Shown here: positions 5,894 through 10,887 of the stretch, in pieces
Numbering within the stretch: position 1 is the stretch's first letter
Layout: every line of letters begins with the position of its first letter
Origin: Cyanobacteria bacterium T3Sed10_344R1
Lineage (GTDB): Bacteria > Cyanobacteriota > Cyanobacteriia > Phormidesmidales > Phormidesmidaceae
Direction: 5' to 3'
NCBI GenBank assembly: GCA_003566335.1
Contig: PXDR01000385.1
Location: 1-13,444 of the forward strand
DNA: 13,444 bases
Notes under the pieces: model-generated
What the model saw: only the letters and a program-made list of their open reading frames with translations
The model's database searches: none
What the model was told of the DNA's origin: nothing
Made by a program: the position numbers and the translations under genes

Positions 5894-6692
5894 AGGAAAG
5901 TTCCAGCTTGCCTTGGCCGTAGTCCAGTGCCTCTAAACGTTCCAGCCCTTTTTGCACAAAGTCAGGGTTGAGCTCAAAGGCTAGGAACCGGCGCTGATGT
6001 CGCTTGCAAACCACAGGACAAGTTCCTACACCCGCAAAAGGATCTAGTACCAAATCACCAGAGCTAGAGCTGGCTAGGACTAGCCGCTCGATTAGCTTTT
6101 CTGGTTTCTGAATGGTGTTAAGTGCATCGCGGCTGACCAGTTCCTTAGACTTATAGGTGAGTTGTTTGATATCACCCCAGACATCGCCAGGATTTTTGCC
6201 TTTTTGATTGAACTTGGTTTTGCCGTACTGCCCATTTACAACTGATGGCACCTTCTCACAGCGCAGCCGATGTTCTAGCTCGACTAGTTGAGCAATGCGA
6301 ATATCGTCCAGATTAAACTGGGCTGGGCGCTGGCCTTTAGTGAAATAGCAAATGATGTCGTAATTGTTGGTGTAATTCAGGCGACCTTGGGCTAGACGAC
6401 TAGGTTGGTACCAAATAATTTTAGATCTGAGCGTCAGATAGGGTCGATAGTCGATGAAGTCAATGCAGTCTGGCTTGCCAAACAGATATAGGGCACCACC
6501 AGGCTTGAGTTTTGGCGAAAATTGCTGGATTAACCTCAGGTTAAAGTCTTGAATAGACGCAATCTGATCCCAGTCATTTTGGGTCACGCCGTAGGGGCCA
6601 TCACAGATGATGAGGTCTACGGACTCTTCGCCAACCTGGTCTAACAGTTGGAAGCTATTCCCACAAACAATAGTGTTTTCCGTGATTGTCAT
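5883..6692 (-). CDS. Site-specific DNA methyltransferase (N4-cytosine/N6-adenine, beta-class order)
   Basis: A 269-residue SAM-dependent DNA methylase that would protect host DNA from the overlapping nuclease. The catalytic motif IV is CDGPYG (30-35), a DGPY variant of DPPY/SPPY. The SAM-binding motif I, DPFAGVGT (217-224), lies near the C-terminus; this order (IV, target recognition, I) defines the beta class. QKPEKLIERL (195-204) is the motif preceding the SAM site, and FELNP (239-243) follows it. The middle section RSKIIWYQPSRLAQGRLNYTNNYD, and 130-190 with NPGDVWGDIKQLTYKSKE, probably forms the target recognition region. ATG 6692 is chosen because AAGGA lies 11 nt upstream; an ATG 12 bp earlier (6704) touches that motif directly. 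Parts of this gene are about 42-48% GC against about 65% in the transporter gene, suggesting horizontal gain. DGPY leaves open which base is methylated. Confidence 0.88.
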   Translation of the reverse strand: MTITENTIVCGNSFQLLDQVGEESVDLIICDGPYGVTQNDWDQIASIQDFNLRLIQQFSPKLKPGGALYLFGKPDCIDFIDYRPYLTLRSKIIWYQPSRLAQGRLNYTNNYDIICYFTKGQRPAQFNLDDIRIAQLVELEHRLRCEKVPSVVNGQYGKTKFNQKGKNPGDVWGDIKQLTYKSKELVSRDALNTIQKPEKLIERLVLASSSSGDLVLDPFAGVGTCPVVCKRHQRRFLAFELNPDFVQKGLERLEALDYGQGKLELSYGA

Positions 6693-6753
6693 TGCGCCAG
6701 CCATCCTTACTGGTAAGCGGTGATGATTAGAAGAGCAGTTTTTGCCCTATCAA

Positions 6754-7635
6754 CTAATTTTCCCGGCGGATGGCGCTTTCGTGCCAGTGACGCAACAGAA
6801 AGTCCGAGAGCAGGGTGAGGATGACAAAGATCAGCACCCCCAAGGTGGTGGTCATAATCAGCGCAGCAAACATGCGGGGAATTTGCAGGTTGTAACTGGA
6901 CATCAGAATCTGATAAGCAATGCCGGAGCGGGTGCCGCCGGTTCCAGCCACAAATTCAGCCACTACGGCACCAATGAGGGCGAGACCGCCGCTAATGCGC
7001 AGACCACCGAGGAAGTAGGGCAGGGCGCTGGGCAGCCGCAGGTACCACAGGGTTTGCCAGCGGTTGGCCCCATACAGCTCAAACAGGTTGCGGAGGCTGT
7101 GGTCGGCGCTGTTCAAGCCCAGGGTGGTGTTAGACACGATGGGAAAAAAGGCGACAATCCAGGCGCAGACCACGAGGGCGGCAAAGGTATCGTTGCGTAG
7201 CCAGATGATGATCAGGGGTGCGATCGCAACAATGGGCGTCGTCTGTAAAATCACCGCATAGGGAAACAGGCTGCGCTCAATCCATTTGCTTTGGGTAAAC
7301 AAGATTGCAATCAGCAGCCCCGACAGGGTGGCCGCGCCAAAAGCCGCCAGGGTGATTTGCAGGGTAATCAATAGGGACGGAAAAAGCCGGGGCCACTCCC
7401 GTACCAGGGTTTGCGCCACCAAGATTGGCCCTGGCAGCAGATAGGGGGGCAGCTCAAGCAGCCGCACCGCCAGATCCCACAGAGCTAAGGCCAGGATCCC
7501 CACGACCAAAGGCGCGAGTACGTCGGGGGACAGCAGCCATTGACCCAGCCGCCATCGCCAGCTCTGGGGAGTAGCAGCTGGCAACACCGTTGACTTAGCC
7601 TGGGTTGAAGGGCGCTTGGGGCTTTTGATCACCAT
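6754..7635 (-). CDS. ABC transporter permease, SsuC/TauC/ThiX type
   Basis: A 293-residue inner-membrane permease of the BPD_transp_1 family. These work as dimers with an ATPase of the SsuB type to import sulfonates, nitrate-like anions or thiamin-pyrimidine precursors. About six membrane segments are visible: about 39-60, 88-112, 123-146, 149-170, 207-231 and 257-281. The cytoplasmic EAA loop that docks on the ATPase is ELYGANRWQTLWYLRLP (186-202), followed by LGGLRISGG. The first 37 residues are a polar, basic N-terminal extension. ATG 7635 lies 6 bp after the stop of the ATPase gene, so the two are one operon and probably translationally coupled. The downstream gap to the methylase gene is about 60 bp. 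No substrate-binding protein gene is present, so the substrate is undetermined; the amidohydrolase further along suggests an N-heterocycle. Confidence 0.88.
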   Translation of the reverse strand: MVIKSPKRPSTQAKSTVLPAATPQSWRWRLGQWLLSPDVLAPLVVGILALALWDLAVRLLELPPYLLPGPILVAQTLVREWPRLFPSLLITLQITLAAFGAATLSGLLIAILFTQSKWIERSLFPYAVILQTTPIVAIAPLIIIWLRNDTFAALVVCAWIVAFFPIVSNTTLGLNSADHSLRNLFELYGANRWQTLWYLRLPSALPYFLGGLRISGGLALIGAVVAEFVAGTGGTRSGIAYQILMSSYNLQIPRMFAALIMTTTLGVLIFVILTLLSDFLLRHWHESAIRREN

Positions 7636-7641
7636 GACGGC

Positions 7642-8436
7642 TTAACCTGCGATCGCAGACTCCTCGGACGACATTGGCACCGGGCCACCCCCAGCCTCTG
7701 CCTGGGCTAGATGGGTCAAAATTTCCCGACAGTACTGGTTAAACAAGCTAGAGGTGCGAAAAGCTTCCGTGCGGGGATAGGGCACATCAATCGTCACCTC
7801 AGCCACCACCCGTCCCGGTTGGGCCGCCATCACCACTACCCGCTGGGATAGATATACCGCCTCATAAATATTGTGGGTAACAAACAATACCGTCCACTGT
7901 TGCTGTTGCCACAGATCCAGCACATCTTGGTTAAGCCGACTGCGGGTCATTTCATCCAGCGCCCCAAAGGGTTCATCCATCAACAGCACCTGGGGCTGGG
8001 TGACCAAGGCCCGGGCAATAGAGACCCGCATTTTCATACCGCCAGACAGTTGGCGCGGATAGGCGCTAGCGGCATCCCCCAAAGCAACCCGATCGAGGGC
8101 TTGGTAAATCTGCTGGCGACAGGCCCGCAGCGATTGACCCTTGAGCTTCAGCGGCAAATGCACGTTGTTAACCACCGTGGCCCAAGGCATCAGCGCCGCA
8201 TCCTGAAACACAAAGGCCATCTGGCGCTGCTCCGGGGGCACCGACCACTGCATCTGGCCACTAGAGACTTCCCCTAGGCCAGCCACCAGCCGCAGGGCCG
8301 TACTCTTGCCGCAACCCGATGGCCCGACCAAGCTGACAAACTCTCCGGCATCAACAGCCAAATTCACCCCATCCAGGGCGACTGTCCCGCTGTTGTAAAC
8401 CTTGCTGACCTGGTCAAGACGAAGTAGAGCGGTCAT
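7642..8436 (-). CDS. ABC transporter ATP-binding protein, SsuB/TauB/ThiZ type
   Basis: A 264-residue peripheral ATPase that powers import through the permease encoded 6 bp downstream. All motifs are present: Walker A GPSGCGKST (38-46), Q-loop FQDAALMPW (77-85) with Gln78, signature LSGGMKMRVSIARAL (130-144), Walker B VLLMDEPFGALD (150-161) and switch His188 (VTHNIYEAVYLS). ALMPW after the Q-loop and the short C-terminal tail (DVPYPRTEAFR) are typical of the nitrate/sulfonate/taurine/pyrimidine importer subfamily. ATG 8436 is chosen because family homology starts at MTALLRLDQVSKVY. A TTG at 8466 would add ten residues without family similarity. This is the first gene of the minus-strand transporter unit; the promoter is not obvious in the 129 bp upstream. 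Confidence 0.9.
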   Translation of the reverse strand: MTALLRLDQVSKVYNSGTVALDGVNLAVDAGEFVSLVGPSGCGKSTALRLVAGLGEVSSGQMQWSVPPEQRQMAFVFQDAALMPWATVVNNVHLPLKLKGQSLRACRQQIYQALDRVALGDAASAYPRQLSGGMKMRVSIARALVTQPQVLLMDEPFGALDEMTRSRLNQDVLDLWQQQQWTVLFVTHNIYEAVYLSQRVVVMAAQPGRVVAEVTIDVPYPRTEAFRTSSLFNQYCREILTHLAQAEAGGGPVPMSSEESAIAG

Positions 8437-8565
8437 AGTCCAGGGGAAAAACGGCGACAGGGCCAATGGCCCCAGAGGTCTAAAATCCCCCTCATTCTAC
8501 AAACACTCCAGCAACAAAGCTGCTTCAGCCAAACTGCTTGAGCGTGAGCCGAAAGAGGATAGCCC

Positions 8566-9522
8566 CTACTTCTTCTTTTTTTTCTTCTTTTTACCAGCAG
8601 AGCCGCCCTGGCCAAACCCGCCCATCCCTTTGGGCTTAGCGGACTTAGGCGCACTGAGAAATCCATCACCAAACTTAGGCGGCGGATTAGGATTACCCTG
8701 TTTCGGTGTGGCATTTAGCGTTACTGCCGGTTGAGTCGGCGACGGCTCTACAGACGAAAAAAACGGCAGCATACCGCCCATCTCTTCCTGTAGCCTGCGG
8801 GTAATCTCAGGCAGAAGCTCATCCGACTCAAAGTCAGATTCTTGCTTTAGCCCCAAATCAACTTGAACTTTAGGCCAAGGGCCAGCAAACATATCATCAA
8901 TATTGCCGTGGGCATAAACGGCTTCTATTAGGGGCACAGCGTCAACGGCCTGGAACGTCACTAACGTATGGACTAACCAACCATTAACCGCTTCGTCATT
9001 ATCCTCATAGGCTTCCAGCTGCTGACGGAGAATCTCAACAGAGCCAGCCTGGGTATCAGGGAACTTGACACCAAGCCGTTTCATAGCATCAATTACTGTG
9101 AGCTCTCCCCAATCAGGCAGTTCACCCTTAATCAACTGAGTCTGCAAGATCGGCAAGCTCTCTGGCCCCATCCTCACCAAAACATCAGGTGCTTCCTCAC
9201 ACAGCACATCGTATTCACCCGTGTCTTCCTCCAAGACCCGGAATAAATTTAGCAGCGGCTCAATCGCGTCCAAATACTGGAGCTGCGCCAGAGCCTGCCA
9301 AGCGCGCACCGGCGCATCGAAGGCCGGATCATCCAAGTCCGCATTCCAGAGCTGAAGATCGCCCATCATCTGGATCAACTCAGGGCCATGCTCCACCGTT
9401 AAGCCAAAGTCCCGCACATAGTTCGGCCAGCCGCGCCCTGGAGATTTATCCTCACAGACCTCGGCATCTAAAAGCTGGCTGACAGGCGCTGTGTAGGACT
9501 GGTTACGATACGGAGTACCCAT
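8566..9522 (-). CDS. Helical-repeat (HEAT-like) protein with poly-lysine C-terminus, function unknown
   Basis: A 318-residue soluble protein. Residues about 66-225 look like paired helices of the HEAT/PBS-lyase kind: PVRAWQALAQLQYLDAIEPL (71-90), APDVLVRMGPESLPILQ (111-127), LVHTLVTFQAVDAVPLIEAVY (183-203). This resembles DUF1186-type or SEC-C-associated helical proteins, but I am not certain of the family. The tail (258-310) is rich in Pro, Gly, Asn and Lys, with GMGGFGQGGSAG before eight consecutive lysines at the end. No zinc-binding SEC-C cysteine cluster is seen. ATG 9522 is chosen over the TTG at 9540 because GAGG lies about 9 nt upstream. It follows the intact Uma2 gene on the same strand (about 116-bp gap) with a dyad in that gap. 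Acidic body plus basic tail suggests binding to nucleic acid, ribosome or membrane, but that is inference. Confidence 0.75.
   Translation of the reverse strand: MGTPYRNQSYTAPVSQLLDAEVCEDKSPGRGWPNYVRDFGLTVEHGPELIQMMGDLQLWNADLDDPAFDAPVRAWQALAQLQYLDAIEPLLNLFRVLEEDTGEYDVLCEEAPDVLVRMGPESLPILQTQLIKGELPDWGELTVIDAMKRLGVKFPDTQAGSVEILRQQLEAYEDNDEAVNGWLVHTLVTFQAVDAVPLIEAVYAHGNIDDMFAGPWPKVQVDLGLKQESDFESDELLPEITRRLQEEMGGMLPFFSSVEPSPTQPAVTLNATPKQGNPNPPPKFGDGFLSAPKSAKPKGMGGFGQGGSAGKKKKKKKK
8569..8592 (-). repeat. A-rich tract encoding eight terminal lysines
   Basis: On the coding strand the last eight sense codons are all AAA or AAG, containing one uninterrupted run of eight A (8576-8583). This is a low-complexity, slippage-prone stretch directly before the stop codon. 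Confidence 0.85.
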
Positions 9523-9546
9523 ATTTAATCGCCTCTTCAAAACTCA

Positions 9547-9569
9547 CTGCAATTTTAGGCTGATTGCAG
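9547..9569. promoter_or_regulatory. 7-bp dyad in the Uma2/helical-repeat intergenic gap
   Basis: CTGCAAT and ATTGCAG (9547-9553 and 9563-9569) form a perfect inverted repeat with a 9-base loop. It lies 25 bp before the ATG at 9522 on the transcribed strand. It may be a leader hairpin or operator; only a short T stretch follows, so it is a poor terminator. Confidence 0.25.
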
Positions 9570-9638
9570 AGTCAGATACAGGTTCACCATTGGCTGATCC
9601 ACCGCCTGCATCGACATCTGGGGAGGCAATCGAGATAT

Positions 9639-10301
9639 TTACTCTTCTGGCTCAACCCCTAACTTTTGCAACTGTTCTGCTAGCCGAGTCGCCTTAGCCT
9701 GAGCTTGATTAGCCGCTTCTTCGGGGGTAGGCACTAATGAACCCGACTGCTCGAAATAACGCAACACGCCATCCTGCACCCCAAAAAACAGATCCAACAC
9801 CTCGCTCCACAAGTACCCAGTTTCGTTGGGCGTGATCTCGACATACCGCTGCCCCGTTAGTCGATAACCCGCAAATTCCAGCGTGTCGGGTGAAAACCAG
9901 AAATATTCCGGGGTGTGGAAGCGGTCTTGATATAGCGCCTTTTTCAGGGTGCGATCCACCTGCGCCGTTGCCGGGGACAGCAGTTCAATGATGAGGTCAG
10001 GATATTGCCCTCCCTCTTCCCACACCACCCAGGATCGACGGGGCTTGCGTTTGGTTTGGTTGACTAGGAAGAAGTCTGGGCCTCGAAAATCTCGGTTCTT
10101 CAGCTGTTCTCGGCTGAAATAGATCGTCAGGTTAGCGCCGATAAAAAAGTCATCGCGGTCTCGCCATAACCACTCTAAGCAAGCCACCAAAAGCGCTAGC
10201 TGAGCATAGTGCAGCGAACTTTCCATCTCGGGCTCATTACTCTCTAGCTGGGTGGCGTCTGGCATCAGGTCTGCCAGTTGTTGAGCGGTTAATAATGACA
10301 T
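9639..10301 (-). CDS. Uma2 family endonuclease (DUF820)
   Basis: A 220-residue member of the Uma2/DUF820 family, present in many copies in cyanobacteria and predicted to have a PD-(D/E)xK nuclease fold; biological roles remain largely undefined. The fold motifs are GPDFFLV (74-80, Pro75-Asp76), the second strand PDLIIELLSPAT (101-112) with Glu106, and a lysine cluster at TLKKALYQ (118-125). PEYFWFSPDTLEFAGYRLTGQRYVEI (131-156) is the usual C-terminal strand region. The last 30 residues (PEEAANQAQAKATRLAEQLQKLGVEPEE) form the short coiled-coil tail common in the family. ATG 10301 has GGA 6 nt upstream. It lies 44 bp downstream of a core-deleted paralogue in the same orientation and is probably co-transcribed with it. 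No mobile element or toxin-antitoxin partner is seen beside it. Confidence 0.88.
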   Translation of the reverse strand: MSLLTAQQLADLMPDATQLESNEPEMESSLHYAQLALLVACLEWLWRDRDDFFIGANLTIYFSREQLKNRDFRGPDFFLVNQTKRKPRRSWVVWEEGGQYPDLIIELLSPATAQVDRTLKKALYQDRFHTPEYFWFSPDTLEFAGYRLTGQRYVEITPNETGYLWSEVLDLFFGVQDGVLRYFEQSGSLVPTPEEAANQAQAKATRLAEQLQKLGVEPEE

Positions 10302-10345
10302 GGCCTATCCGTCCTTAACTACCAGATTAGCGATAGATCCAATCT

Positions 10346-10738
10346 TTAGGCTTCGTCGGGGTCAAGCCCGAGTTCCCGGAGACGTTGTGCTAAACGATTT
10401 GCCCGATCTTCAGCTTGGCTAGCTTGTGCTTCAGCCTGCTCCACCCGCTCCTGAGCTTGGCTGACTTGGGCTTCAGCTTGCTCAGTCCGCTCTGCATCAG
10501 ACGGAATTAATCGTTCCTCGGCATCAAACCACCGCAACCACAGCCGTTCGAGACCTTCATAACCCCCTTGCCAAACCCCAAGGCTAATTTGCCACGCAGG
10601 AAGCTGAAGGTAGTGATATTCGTCAGGCAAACCCGGCTCCTCTGGGTCTTCGCTGGGGAGGTCATACATGGTGGGCAGCGTTTCTCGGGCCGACCGGGGC
10701 GGAGCGGTCTGCTCTACCGGGCGCTTGAGTTCCTGCAT
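10346..10738 (-). pseudogene. Core-deleted Uma2 paralogue (in-frame remnant, possibly expressed)
   Basis: A 130-residue open frame joining the two ends of a Uma2 protein. Residues 19-45 (ETLPTMYDLPSEDPEEPGLP, then DEYHYLQ) match the usual N-terminus of a common cyanobacterial Uma2 subgroup. Residues 46-79 (LPAWQISLGVWQGGYEGLER, then LWLRWFDAEERLIP) match the segment just before its coiled-coil tail. In full-length members about 130-150 residues carrying the PD and ExK nuclease residues normally lie between these parts, so the core is missing with the frame kept. The rest (80-130) is a coiled coil with near-repeats of QAEAQ.SQAE and ends RLRELGLDPDEA. ATG 10738 is supported by GGAGG 8 nt upstream; the frame is open further up to 10867 but that part does not look coding. 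It may be decaying, or a nuclease-free protein that can pair with the intact neighbour. Confidence 0.72.
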
Positions 10739-10887
10739 GGAATTTACCTCCCTGGCACGTCTAGATCTTGTCCTAGGTTGGCGGCTATCGGCTTCAGAAG
10801 TCTGTTGAAACGATTCTGACTTATTTATCCAAGATTCTGCCGGTTTGTTGATAATGACCATAACCACACCCTGCTTCTGACCCTGCC
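10739..10887. other. Divergent intergenic region (Uma2 remnant / S9 peptidase)
   Basis: 149 bp between divergent start codons. It carries the GGAGG ribosome binding site of the minus-strand gene next to 10738 and presumably both promoters. TTGAAA (10805-10810) and GATAAT (10850-10855) resemble -35 and -10 elements for the plus strand but are too far apart to form one promoter. No clear operator was found. Confidence 0.35.

Noticed and set aside
6742..7200. 152-residue plus-strand open frame opposite the permease
   Set aside because: It is antisense to well-conserved membrane segments; its Gly/Gln/His-rich composition is that of a shadow frame.
7873..8277. 134-residue plus-strand open frame opposite the ABC ATPase
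   Set aside because: It is the antisense of a gene with all ABC motifs; the His/Gln-rich translation resembles no family.
10400..10520. Repeated CTTGGCT/CTTCAGC pattern as a possible array
   Set aside because: The period follows the coiled-coil codons for QAEAQ and SQAE; there are no spacers, so it is not a CRISPR or intergenic repeat.
10739..10867. Longer reading of the Uma2 remnant to 10867
   Set aside because: A strong GGAGG precedes the ATG at 10738, and the upstream residues look like translated promoter region.
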